Shown: positions 35,916-44,080 of the stretch, piece after piece
Position numbering within the stretch: the first letter of the stretch is position 1
How the letters are laid out: each line of letters opens with the position of its first letter
Source of the DNA: Synechococcus sp. A18-25c
Lineage (GTDB): Bacteria > Cyanobacteriota > Cyanobacteriia > PCC-6307 > Cyanobiaceae
NCBI RefSeq assembly: GCF_014280035.1
Contig: NZ_CP047957.1
Location: 1,302,001 to 1,366,000, forward strand
DNA: 64,000 nucleotides
Direction of reading: 5' to 3'
Position numbers and translations under genes: made by a program
Notes under the pieces: model-generated
Database searches by the model: none
Told to the model about the DNA's origin: nothing
What the model saw: the letters and a program-made list of their open reading frames with translations, nothing else

Positions 35916-36203
35916 TCACTGCACCTTTTGAGGTTTGATCAGGCCGGCGACTATCACGGCATTGCTGAGGGTGAGGAAGGCCTCGGCACCTCCATGCAGT
36001 GGATCAATCGCCACCAGTTCGGCGTCAAAGCGAAGATCAGCAATCACGGCAGCCACGATGGTGACTCCAACAAACAGCAGTGTCAGTTGGAAACCGCGAC
36101 GGGCAAGTGCTGGAAGCAAACGTTTTTTTCCTAGGTGATAGAGAAAGAACAAATAAGGAAAGAGAGACAGGGCGAATAACGGAGAGGGATCAAAGTCCGG
36201 CAT
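35916..36203 (-). CDS. DUF3593 membrane protein
   Basis: 95 residues, about three membrane segments (LFALSLFPYLFFLYHL, GFQLTLLFVGVTIVAAVIA, GAEAFLTLSNAVIVAGLI), with the DPLHGGAEAFLTLSN motif of the DUF3593 family. Members occur in cyanobacteria and plastids, usually directly after a DUF2499 gene, as here (one-base overlap). Their job is unknown; joint conservation suggests they act together in the thylakoid or plasma membrane. Confidence 0.8.
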   Translation of the reverse strand: MPDFDPSPLFALSLFPYLFFLYHLGKKRLLPALARRGFQLTLLFVGVTIVAAVIADLRFDAELVAIDPLHGGAEAFLTLSNAVIVAGLIKPQKVQ

Positions 36204-36511
36204 CAGCGCTGCTCCTCACTGACTAAAGGAGCCGGAAGAGACCAGGCAGCCCAAGCCAGCAACACGTTCCCCAGCAGAGTGCATGAAGCTTGCAGTGTCA
36301 CGAGCCAGCGAAGGCTTTCACTGTTGTCGTAAAGATGCCAGGTGCAGGCCGCCATCGCGCTGATCAACGCCGGCAGCATGGCCCAGGCGATGCGACGTGT
36401 TGAGGTTCCAGTTGTTTCAGATCGAAAGCGTTGGATCAACACGATGGCCACAAGCCATTCAGCCACTGAGGCCCAGTGAATCCACCAGGTGCCCAGCGAG
36501 AGCGCGTGCAT
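36203..36511 (-). CDS. DUF2499 membrane protein
   Basis: 102 residues with about three membrane segments. HALSLGTWWIHWASVAEWLV and MAACTWHLYDNSESLRWLV are signatures of the DUF2499 family, conserved in cyanobacteria and plants. It overlaps the DUF3593 gene by one base. It is divergent from csaB with about 70 bases between them. Function unknown. Confidence 0.8.
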   Translation of the reverse strand: MHALSLGTWWIHWASVAEWLVAIVLIQRFRSETTGTSTRRIAWAMLPALISAMAACTWHLYDNSESLRWLVTLQASCTLLGNVLLAWAAWSLPAPLVSEEQR

Positions 36512-36582
36512 GTCAATCCAGTGGGGACTTCACCGTAACCGGTGAACACTTGGATAATGGGTCGAATCGCTGTTGATGACTG

Positions 36583-37671
36583 GTGGTAGCGCTTCGCGAT
36601 GCAGAAAAGGCGAAGGTGCTGTTGTGTGGTTATTACGGTGAGCACAACCTCGGTGATGATGCGCTGTTGCAGGTGCTCATTTCCCAGCTTCCAAACGCAT
36701 GGGATCCGCTGATCACAGCCAGAGATCATCAGGCTGCCGCTGAGTTGGCTCCAGGTGCGTCCTTCGTCGATCGTCGCTCCCTGTCTGAAACACTTCGTGC
36801 TCTCAAGCAGGTGAATGCGCTCGTGCTGGGAGGCGGAAGTTTGCTGCAGGACGGCACCAGTTTCAAAAGCCTCCTCTACTACTTGATCGTGCTGTGGTGC
36901 GCGCGCTGGAACCGCATTCCGATCATTCTTTGGGGGCAAGGACTGGGCCCTCTTCAACGCAAGTGGAGCCGTTGGTGTGTTCAAGCAACATTGAGCGGAA
37001 TTCGAGCGGTTTCCTGGAGAGATCCTGTCTCGTTCCATCAGGCCCAGCGATGGCGATTAAGCATGCCGATGGTGATGGGTCCGGATCCGGTCTGGTGCCA
37101 TCCCGCACCGCGTTGGTCCGGTGGTCAAGACCTGATTCTTTGCCTCAGACCCACACCGCTGCTGAACACTCAGGGTTGGCAGACGTTGTTGCGAGCCTTG
37201 GAGCACTTCAGTGCCCAATCAGGGTCCAAAGTCATTTGGCTTGCCTTTCATGGTGATCAAGATGCTGCGTTGTGGAATGACCTCGATCAACAACGACTTA
37301 TTCCAGCCGGTCTTCGAGAACGCTCGCTGCAAAGGCGCGCTGAATCTCTCGAGCAGGTTCACGGTCTCTTTGGCAAAGCATCCCTCGTGATTGCCATGCG
37401 ATTGCATGCGTTGATTCTTGCAGCCACAACGGGATGCCCAACGGCTGCACTCAGTTATGACCCAAAAGTGAAGGCCGCCGCTCAATTGGCCAATTTGCCC
37501 TGGTTAAACCTAGAGCATCCTCTTGCGATTCAAGAGATGACGTCTCAATGGCATGAAGCCAGAAGACATCCAGCGTCATCGTCCAGCATTCAACAGCTCC
37601 GCGATTCAGCGGATGTGCACCGCACACTGCTCCAGGAACACCTCCAAGCCATCCATCAACGCTTGGCTTGA
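36583..37671 (+). CDS. csaB: Polysaccharide pyruvyl transferase CsaB-like
   Basis: 362 residues from GTG. The pattern KVLLCGYYGEHNLGDDALLQ, VLGGGSLLQDGTSFKSLLYY and IILWGQGLGPLQRKWSR, followed by VIAMRLHALILAATTGCP, is that of the pyruvyltransferase family. CsaB adds pyruvate ketal to cell-wall-linked polysaccharides, which in other bacteria anchors SLH-domain surface proteins. In cyanobacteria a similar anchoring role is inferred. It is convergent with ggtA, 19 bases apart. Confidence 0.85.
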   Translation: MVALRDAEKAKVLLCGYYGEHNLGDDALLQVLISQLPNAWDPLITARDHQAAAELAPGASFVDRRSLSETLRALKQVNALVLGGGSLLQDGTSFKSLLYYLIVLWCARWNRIPIILWGQGLGPLQRKWSRWCVQATLSGIRAVSWRDPVSFHQAQRWRLSMPMVMGPDPVWCHPAPRWSGGQDLILCLRPTPLLNTQGWQTLLRALEHFSAQSGSKVIWLAFHGDQDAALWNDLDQQRLIPAGLRERSLQRRAESLEQVHGLFGKASLVIAMRLHALILAATTGCPTAALSYDPKVKAAAQLANLPWLNLEHPLAIQEMTSQWHEARRHPASSSSIQQLRDSADVHRTLLQEHLQAIHQRLA

Positions 37672-37690
37672 GACCATCCCTGCAAGAACT

Positions 37691-38686
37691 TCAAGAGACG
37701 GTTGGTTCGCTCTTGGAAACCAATCTTGCGCCAGAAGTTGCATCGAAGTGCAATTCATCACTTGAATCCCAGCTGATCCAACCACTGTCGGGAATGGATG
37801 CATCGGGATGCGTCAACATGCGCACGATGCCTTCTTCACTGTCGAGAAACAACAACTGCGAATTGCCCAACCATTCTCTTGATTGCAGCTTGCAGCGAAG
37901 ACCTGACGAGCTGAAGCGAACATGCTCAGGTCTGATGGTACGCACACGCCCTTGATGTGGACGCAAACAATTGATCTGAGGCCTTCCGATAAACCGTGCC
38001 ACAAACAAGGTGGAGGGGTTGGTGTAAAGGTTGTATGGTGTATCGATTTGTTCAATATGGCCTTGATTCAGCACCGCGATTTTCTGTGCCATGGCCATGG
38101 CTTCATGTTGATCATGGGTGACGTAGATCGTCGGTTTCTGTTGCTCAAGAACCAGCCGTCTTAATTCAGGCCGAATGTCTTCTCGGAGTTGAGCATCGAG
38201 ATTGCTCATCGGTTCATCGAGAAGATAAATTTCTGGATCCCGTAGCAAAGCCCGCGCGAGTGCGACACGCTGTCGCTGTCCTCCTGACAACTGGGCAGGT
38301 CGATGTGATGCGCGGTCAGAAAGTTGCACGAGATCGAGAATTGTTTGAATTTTGATTGAGCGATCTCTGGGCTGAACTTTGCGAATTTTCAGCCCAAGTT
38401 CAAGGTTTTCAAAAACGGTTAGGTGAGGCAGAAGTGCATAACTTTGGAACACCATGCCAATGCTTCGCTCGGCGGGCGAGAGCTGTGTGACATCTTGACC
38501 GCTGATTGCAATGAGACCCTCGCTGACGGGGTCTAGACCGGCAATTAAGCGCAATGTTGTGCTTTTTCCGCATCCGCTTGGGCCGACAAGTGCCAGGCAT
38601 TCATCGTTACCGATCTGAAAGGAAAGATGTCTGACAATCCATTGATTGCTGATGCATCGTCCAACGTTTTGGAGATCAAGTGTCAT
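37691..38686 (-). CDS. ggtA: Glucosylglycerol ABC transporter, ATP-binding protein
   Basis: 331 residues. CUT1-type ATPase: Walker [20 protein letters not shown], signature LSGGQRQRVALARALL, Walker B EIYLLDEPMSNLDAQLRE, switch VTHDQHEAMAM, and a C-terminal TOBE-like regulatory region. It is the last gene of the leftward ggpS-ggtBCDA run and overlaps ggtD by four bases. In Synechocystis ggtA is separate from ggtBCD; here all four are together. The ATPase may serve other CUT1 permeases too (inference). Confidence 0.88.
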   Translation of the reverse strand: MTLDLQNVGRCISNQWIVRHLSFQIGNDECLALVGPSGCGKSTTLRLIAGLDPVSEGLIAISGQDVTQLSPAERSIGMVFQSYALLPHLTVFENLELGLKIRKVQPRDRSIKIQTILDLVQLSDRASHRPAQLSGGQRQRVALARALLRDPEIYLLDEPMSNLDAQLREDIRPELRRLVLEQQKPTIYVTHDQHEAMAMAQKIAVLNQGHIEQIDTPYNLYTNPSTLFVARFIGRPQINCLRPHQGRVRTIRPEHVRFSSSGLRCKLQSREWLGNSQLLFLDSEEGIVRMLTHPDASIPDSGWISWDSSDELHFDATSGARLVSKSEPTVS

Positions 38687-39498
38687 CCCTTCACAGCTCC
38701 ACTGGTTAAACCCGAAACGATTGGTTTCTGAAATGCCATCACCAGCAGAATCAGAGGTATTGAACCCAGCACTGTAGCGGCAGCGAAGGGACCGTAGGGA
38801 ACCGAATGAATTGAGGAGCCTGCAATCCTTGCCATGGCCACCGGCAATGTCAATTTGCTGGCATCACTAATCCAGGTGAGTGCAATTGGGTATTCATTCC
38901 ACGAAAATAGAAATACAAGAATGGAGGTGCTGGCGATGGCTGGCGCAATCAGTGGCAGAAGAATCCAGCGAAATCTTTGTAGCAACGATAAACCCTCTAC
39001 TCTGGCGGCATCCTCAAGCTCAGTGGGTAGATCAGCGAAGGCATTGGTGAGAAGCAAAACAGCCAAAGGTTGCGATAGTGCGGCATAGGGAATGGCCAGG
39101 GCAATGAGGCTGTTGCCCAATTGAAGGAACCGGGCAACCTCTAACAAAGCTAGAAAAAGCAACACGTATGGGAACAACGCACAGCCAACTAACAAGCCCC
39201 TTATCAAGTTGGCAGTCTGCTTGTTGAGCTTGCTGAGACTGTAACTCGCTGGCAATGCCAGAATTAACGTCAACAGTGTGGAAAGCACGCCTGTAAACAA
39301 ACTGTTGAACAGGTATTTCAGGAACGGTGGATCACTGTGAAGCACACTTTGGTAGTGAGCCAGCGTCCATCGTTGCGCATGCTCAGCGAACGGTGTGACC
39401 AAGGCTTGATCGGTGCAGAATGATGTGTAGACCTGCCAAATCAGTGGCGCCAGGGACCAGATGCCGAGCAACAAGATCAAAGTCCGATTAACTCTCAT
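38683..39498 (-). CDS. ggtD: Glucosylglycerol ABC transporter permease GgtD
   Basis: 271 residues from the ATG at 39498, with six membrane segments. The EAA loop LEDAARVEGLSLLQRFRWILLP faces the ATPase. It is a MalG-type CUT1 permease. It overlaps ggtC by four bases (ATGA) on one side and ggtA by four on the other. Assignment to glucosylglycerol follows from the linked ggpS gene; sequence alone only shows a sugar permease. Confidence 0.85.
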   Translation of the reverse strand: MRVNRTLILLLGIWSLAPLIWQVYTSFCTDQALVTPFAEHAQRWTLAHYQSVLHSDPPFLKYLFNSLFTGVLSTLLTLILALPASYSLSKLNKQTANLIRGLLVGCALFPYVLLFLALLEVARFLQLGNSLIALAIPYAALSQPLAVLLLTNAFADLPTELEDAARVEGLSLLQRFRWILLPLIAPAIASTSILVFLFSWNEYPIALTWISDASKLTLPVAMARIAGSSIHSVPYGPFAAATVLGSIPLILLVMAFQKPIVSGLTSGAVKG

Positions 39499-40373
39499 GA
39501 CGGTGCTCCCATGGCTGTTCGGCGTCGTGCTGTCGTGATCACCATCCAGGCAATCGCCACCATCGTGGTCAGAATGATGAAGCTGCCAATCATGATTGTT
39601 GCGCTGTAGCCGAAATCGAGGAATCTCAGAGCATTCCAATAGGCATAGAGAGCAATGCTTTCGGTGCTGCTGGCCGGTCCACCGCCGGTCATAACCTGAA
39701 TGAGATCAAACACTCCGAAAGCTTGCGCCAAGCGAAACATCAACGCGAGACCGAGATAAGGGAGCAGCAACGGAAGCGTGATTCGTTTCAGACAGGTCCA
39801 GACCCCGGCCCCTTCCAAACGAGCAGCTTCGTAGAGATCGGCAGGAATGGTCTGGAGCCCTGCCAACAGAATGAGCGCAACAAATGGGGTTGTTTTCCAT
39901 ACATCGGCATACACCGTGGTGATCCAGGCCAGCGATGGTTCACCCAAAGCATTCAGTGACTGTCCAAACGTGCTTTCAAACAAACGATTCACTGGGCCAT
40001 ACGGCGTGTTGAAGATCCAACGCCAGCCCAACGCCATCACTGTGGTGGGAAGCGCCCAGGGAATCAGAGCTGTGGTTCGAATCAAGGCTCGACCACGCAG
40101 AGGCTGGTTGAGCATCAGCGCGATCGCGAATCCAACCAGCAACTCTAGAGTGACCGAGGCCAAAGCAAAGCGCAGGGTCTGCCCAAGGTCTTGCCAGAAA
40201 CGAAGGTCTTGAAAAAACCGTTGCCAGTTGGCTGCATCGTTGGGGATCGCGACCAAACCGGTCATCACCGAATCGGCGTGAAAACTCAACCACAGATATC
40301 GAACGAGGGGTAACGCGAACACTCCAGCTAGGAACAGCAACGACGGCAGAAGCAGGAGCAGAAGACTGGTCAT
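39495..40373 (-). CDS. ggtC: Glucosylglycerol ABC transporter permease GgtC
   Basis: 292 residues, MalF-type CUT1 permease, six membrane segments, EAA loop ADLYEAARLEGAGVWTCLKR. It overlaps ggtB by one base at 40373 and ggtD by four. Import of leaked glucosylglycerol keeps the compatible solute inside cells at high salt. The pairing of a MalF- and MalG-type permease and one ATPase is a complete importer core. Confidence 0.85.
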   Translation of the reverse strand: MTSLLLLLLPSLLFLAGVFALPLVRYLWLSFHADSVMTGLVAIPNDAANWQRFFQDLRFWQDLGQTLRFALASVTLELLVGFAIALMLNQPLRGRALIRTTALIPWALPTTVMALGWRWIFNTPYGPVNRLFESTFGQSLNALGEPSLAWITTVYADVWKTTPFVALILLAGLQTIPADLYEAARLEGAGVWTCLKRITLPLLLPYLGLALMFRLAQAFGVFDLIQVMTGGGPASSTESIALYAYWNALRFLDFGYSATIMIGSFIILTTMVAIAWMVITTARRRTAMGAPS

Positions 40374-41641
40374 CAGGGGGTTGCCCCCGCTGCGATGAGC
40401 ACTTGCTCCGTGGATTGCTGCGCTTGGTCCATGGCTGCAGATGACGGTGTCACCCCGGTGAGGGCGCTACTGAGATTCCGTTGCAGGACATCACTCATTT
40501 GGGCGTACAACGGGGTTTGAGGACGTGCTCGTGCAAAGGGCAGCGCCTCACCAATGGCAACCAAGGATGGGTGCGTGCGGGTCAGTTGTTCGTCGTTAAA
40601 TAAGGCCGCCTGTGTGGGTGTGTAGCCAAAATTGGTGTATAGATATCGCTGTGATTGTTCATTGGTGAGATATTTAATTGCTTCAATCGTGGATTGAGGA
40701 TGTTCTGAACCCTTCAGAAGGCTTAAACCCCAGCTTCCGATGGTCGCCGCAGGGCGTTGGTTGGATTCGGCCACCATGGTGGTGATGCCAACCTTCCCTT
40801 TGACTGGGCTGTCATCTTTCTGCAATTCAGCCCAGGCGTAAGGCCAGTTGCGCATAAAGGCTGACTCACCTGACTTGAAGCTTTGCAGAGATTCCGATTC
40901 GGCATAGTTCGTCACCGCCCTGGGACTGATGCCTGACTCGATCAGATGTTGCAGCCACGTTGCAGCGGCAGTCCCTGCAGGCTCATCGAGACCGATTGCA
41001 CTGGTTTGTGGTGCATACCACTCCCCACCGAAGCCATCCATGATTTCTAAGAACACGCAGCTCAACCCTTCGTATTGACGCCCTTGCCAGACGTAGCCAA
41101 ACGGGACTTGTCCACTGGCTTGCAGGGTTCTGCTGATGGTTTCAAGGTCCTGCGGGGTGCGTGGTGGTTCATCCATTAAGTCCGTCCGCCAATACAGCAA
41201 GCCGATGTCTGACGTAAGCGGCCAGCGCTGCAAAGCACCTTCTGCATGATTGCCTTCGCTGGCCCCAGGGGCGAGAGCGGCGATGTCTTGATCTGTGAAG
41301 TAATCGTCCAATGGAGACAGCCACCCCGCCTTGGCGTATTTCGAAACCCAGGTGACGTCCATCAAAAGGCCATCAAACGGTGTGTCTCCCAGCAACAAAC
41401 TGCTGACCGCGAGATCGGAGATGGATTCAGTTTCGAGCGGGCCTCGGATCACATTCAAGTGGATGCGCCCCTCATGCTCTTTGTTGAACGTACGAACGAG
41501 TTCAGCGGTGGCATCGGCAAAGGGAGCTGGCATCAGGATCGAGACACTGTCGGCTTGACGCGCCAGGGTTGAAACCCCGAGAAGCGTTGAAACAGTGAAG
41601 GTGATCACCACCAGGATCAATTGGCCGCTTGTGCGTTTCAT
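40373..41641 (-). CDS. ggtB: Glucosylglycerol ABC transporter, substrate-binding protein
   Basis: About 422 residues from the ATG at 41641. The N-terminal hydrophobic stretch (LILVVITFTVSTLLGVSTLA) is a signal peptide or anchor; no lipobox cysteine is present, so it is probably not a lipoprotein. The mature part is a family 1 extracellular solute-binding protein (ADATAELVRTFNKEHEGRIH and WPLTSDIGLLYWRTDLMDEP). It captures the solute for GgtCD. It begins 14 bases after the ggpS stop. Confidence 0.86.
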   Translation of the reverse strand: MKRTSGQLILVVITFTVSTLLGVSTLARQADSVSILMPAPFADATAELVRTFNKEHEGRIHLNVIRGPLETESISDLAVSSLLLGDTPFDGLLMDVTWVSKYAKAGWLSPLDDYFTDQDIAALAPGASEGNHAEGALQRWPLTSDIGLLYWRTDLMDEPPRTPQDLETISRTLQASGQVPFGYVWQGRQYEGLSCVFLEIMDGFGGEWYAPQTSAIGLDEPAGTAAATWLQHLIESGISPRAVTNYAESESLQSFKSGESAFMRNWPYAWAELQKDDSPVKGKVGITTMVAESNQRPAATIGSWGLSLLKGSEHPQSTIEAIKYLTNEQSQRYLYTNFGYTPTQAALFNDEQLTRTHPSLVAIGEALPFARARPQTPLYAQMSDVLQRNLSSALTGVTPSSAAMDQAQQSTEQVLIAAGATP

Positions 41642-41654
41642 CCAACCCATTGGA

Positions 41655-43145
41655 TTATTCCGGTGTTTCCAGCGCATCCATCTGTTCAGCGGCCCAATCA
41701 GACACTGTGAACGTTTCCACTGCAGAACTCATGCGTGCCATCCGCTCCAATTGCTCTGAACTGGGCATGTCGATAGCAGCATCAATGGCATTGTCCATCT
41801 GCTTATGGGAATAGGGATTGGTCAGCACGGCCCCATCCAGAACCACGGACGCGCCAGTGAATTCAGACAGGACGAGCACGCCATCACGGCCTTTTCTTGC
41901 CGCTGCATACTCTTTGGCTACCAGATTGAGACCATCCCTTAGGGGTGTAATCCAGCAGATGTCTGCCTGGGAGAACCAAGCCACCATTTCTTCATAGGGA
42001 ATTCTGCGCGTTGAGAATCGAATTGGCACCCAGTCAATCTGACTGAATCGTCCATTGATGCGTCCGATCGTTTCTTCGATCAGTCGTTGAGTATCTTCAT
42101 AGATTTTCATCCCTGATGCTGCAGCAACGCAGGCAAGCATCAAAACAATGTTCCCGTGTAGGTCTGGCCTTCGTTCCAGCAAGCGCTCGAAGGCCAGCAG
42201 AAGCTCTTCGTTGCCCTTCGTGTAGTCGACGCGGCTAGCAGACAGAATCAGTTTGCGGCCCTTTTTGGTGTCCTCGTCAATCCGTTCGGCGAGATGGCAG
42301 ACGTGTGTGTCCTCGGCAAGAGACTGAATCACATCCGGTGATGTGCCGACGGGGGATGACAGCAATTGCACCCTGCGCCCTCGGTAGTTCAACCAGGGTG
42401 TCTCCGAGGGTTCCGTCAGGGCAGAGCCGCAAGCAAGAAAACGCAAGTTGGTGGGTGTTTTGGGGCCTTTCTCCACACCCAGAAGGCAGTTCGCTGCGCG
42501 CGCAAAATTTTCTGTGTAGCGGGGAATGTGAAATCCAACGACATCACAACTTAGAAGACTTTCAACAATTTGTTTTCGCCAGGGCAAGATTGAAAAAACA
42601 TCACTTCCTGGGAACGGTGTGTGATGGAAAAAAGCAATTTTCAGGTCTTTGCGTTTATCTCGGATGTACCCAGGTGCGAGCCATAGGTTGTAATCGTGAA
42701 TCCAAACTGTCGCCCCTGGTGCTGCTTCAGCACAGGCTGCATCAGCAAAGCGCTGATTAACTTCTTCGAAAATGCTCCAATTGGCGTTGTTGATATCAAA
42801 ATAATTTGGAAAAGTGTGAAGAATAGGCCAGAACGATTCCTTTGAAGTGACGTGATAGAAGCTTGATATTTGCTCTTGCTCGAGTGGAATTCTTCTCAAA
42901 GTGAAATCTGCAGGCTCGCGCATTGCAATGCGCTCATCTTCTGCGCCAACTAAATCGTCGACCTGTCTCCAGGCAATCCAGGTGCCATTTTTTCGATCCC
43001 TGAAGAGATTTCTCAGAGTCGGAATAATGCCATTCGGACTCTTCTGATCTTGCCAGACTCTGGCTCCTGAAGCATCACGTGCTTCGTCGAATGGAGTGCG
43101 ATGGTAGAGAATAATGAAATGACTTCCGCCTTCTCTACCATCCAT
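41655..43145 (-). CDS. ggpS: Glucosylglycerol-phosphate synthase
   Basis: 496 residues from the ATG at 43145; a TTG at 43184 would add 13 residues. It transfers glucose from ADP-glucose to glycerol 3-phosphate, the committed step of the compatible solute glucosylglycerol. The GT20-like (trehalose-phosphate-synthase) fold is seen from IILYHRTPFDEARD, GATVWIHDYNLWLAPGYIRD and FFHHTPFPGSDVFSILPWR to VDYTKGNEELLLAFERLL and RDGLNLVAKEYAAAR. The ggtB gene follows 14 bases on. prxQ is just upstream on the same strand, so the operon may be longer. Salt regulation is known for the family but not visible here. Confidence 0.92.
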   Translation of the reverse strand: MDGREGGSHFIILYHRTPFDEARDASGARVWQDQKSPNGIIPTLRNLFRDRKNGTWIAWRQVDDLVGAEDERIAMREPADFTLRRIPLEQEQISSFYHVTSKESFWPILHTFPNYFDINNANWSIFEEVNQRFADAACAEAAPGATVWIHDYNLWLAPGYIRDKRKDLKIAFFHHTPFPGSDVFSILPWRKQIVESLLSCDVVGFHIPRYTENFARAANCLLGVEKGPKTPTNLRFLACGSALTEPSETPWLNYRGRRVQLLSSPVGTSPDVIQSLAEDTHVCHLAERIDEDTKKGRKLILSASRVDYTKGNEELLLAFERLLERRPDLHGNIVLMLACVAAASGMKIYEDTQRLIEETIGRINGRFSQIDWVPIRFSTRRIPYEEMVAWFSQADICWITPLRDGLNLVAKEYAAARKGRDGVLVLSEFTGASVVLDGAVLTNPYSHKQMDNAIDAAIDMPSSEQLERMARMSSAVETFTVSDWAAEQMDALETPE

Positions 43146-43200
43146 TCCAGTTTTGTCCCGGTGTGTCTCCACACCACCATTCAACAGATCATTCCATCTG

Positions 43201-43773
43201 TCAAACCGCTCCGCTGGTTTGCTCTGTGATCAGCGTGCTGAGCACTTCCTGTGCGTGACCAACGGGTCTGACACCGGTCCAACGTGCCCGCAGAAGACCA
43301 TCAGGATCGATCAGGAAGGTATGGCGCAGCGAATAAGGTGCCATCCAAGATCCGTAGTCTCGACTAACAGCACCGTCTGGATCGGAAAGAAGCGTGAAGC
43401 CAAGTCCCTCACTTGTGCAGAAGGATTCATGGTCATCAACACTGTCTGCACTGATTGCCGCAATCTCGCAGTTGTGACTTTTGAAGTCAGACAGGGCATC
43501 CTGGAAGCCGTGGGCCTCAATCGTGCATCCTGACGTGAAATCCCTCGGATAAAAATAAAGAACTAACCATTGTCCCCTCCACGACTTCAATGAAAGGTTC
43601 GGCTTGGTGGTACCTGCGATGGTGCCTGGGAGATTGAAATCCGGTGCGGCAATTCCGAGCTCGGGGAGCTTTCCGCCCAGTGCTTTGGCCATTGTTGGCT
43701 TCCAGAGCCAAGCCAAAGACCCAGCCAGTGAGATCCCAAGAAAGTCTCGACGATTCACTGTAATGCGGGGCAT
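43201..43773 (-). CDS. Peroxiredoxin Q-like protein with Tat-type signal, resolving Cys missing at +5
   Basis: 190 residues. NRRDFLGISLAGSLAWLWKP is a twin-arginine type signal (R8-R9), so export to the lumen or periplasm is likely. The thioredoxin-fold domain has FYPRDFTSGCTIEAHGFQDAL with the peroxidatic Cys in SGCTIE. Typical PrxQ has a second Cys five residues later; here that position is His. Other cysteines (SHNCEIAAI, SFCTSEGLGF) might resolve. It lies between rpmB (10 bases before) and ggpS. Confidence 0.85.
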   Translation of the reverse strand: MPRITVNRRDFLGISLAGSLAWLWKPTMAKALGGKLPELGIAAPDFNLPGTIAGTTKPNLSLKSWRGQWLVLYFYPRDFTSGCTIEAHGFQDALSDFKSHNCEIAAISADSVDDHESFCTSEGLGFTLLSDPDGAVSRDYGSWMAPYSLRHTFLIDPDGLLRARWTGVRPVGHAQEVLSTLITEQTSGAV

Positions 43774-43782
43774 TGAACGATT

Positions 43783-44019
43783 TCAGACCTTGGCCAGATC
43801 GATGCCAAGTGACTTGGCGTAGGCACCCAGACCTTTCTTTTGAATGGTCTTGAGCGCGCGCGTAGTGATGCGCAGATTGACCCAACGGTTTCCTTCTGCC
43901 CACCACAGACGACGCTGCTGCAGATTGGCCTGCTGAAGCTTCTTGGTGCGGATATGGGAGTGGCTCACTGCCATTCCGTTATTGGCACGTGTTCCGGTGA
44001 GCTGACACACCCGAGACAT
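43783..44019 (-). CDS. rpmB: 50S ribosomal protein L28
   Basis: 78 residues. [20 protein letters not shown] and [20 protein letters not shown] are the conserved L28 features; length is normal. It is a basic protein of the large ribosomal subunit. Unusually it heads a leftward run with prxQ and the ggpS/ggt genes, with only short gaps; the L28 promoter may therefore feed into them (inference). Confidence 0.96.
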   Translation of the reverse strand: MSRVCQLTGTRANNGMAVSHSHIRTKKLQQANLQQRRLWWAEGNRWVNLRITTRALKTIQKKGLGAYAKSLGIDLAKV

Positions 44020-44080
44020 GATGTCGATCCTCTAAATCACTGGCCATCGGCCAAGAAGCCAATTTAGCAAATCAAGTGAC

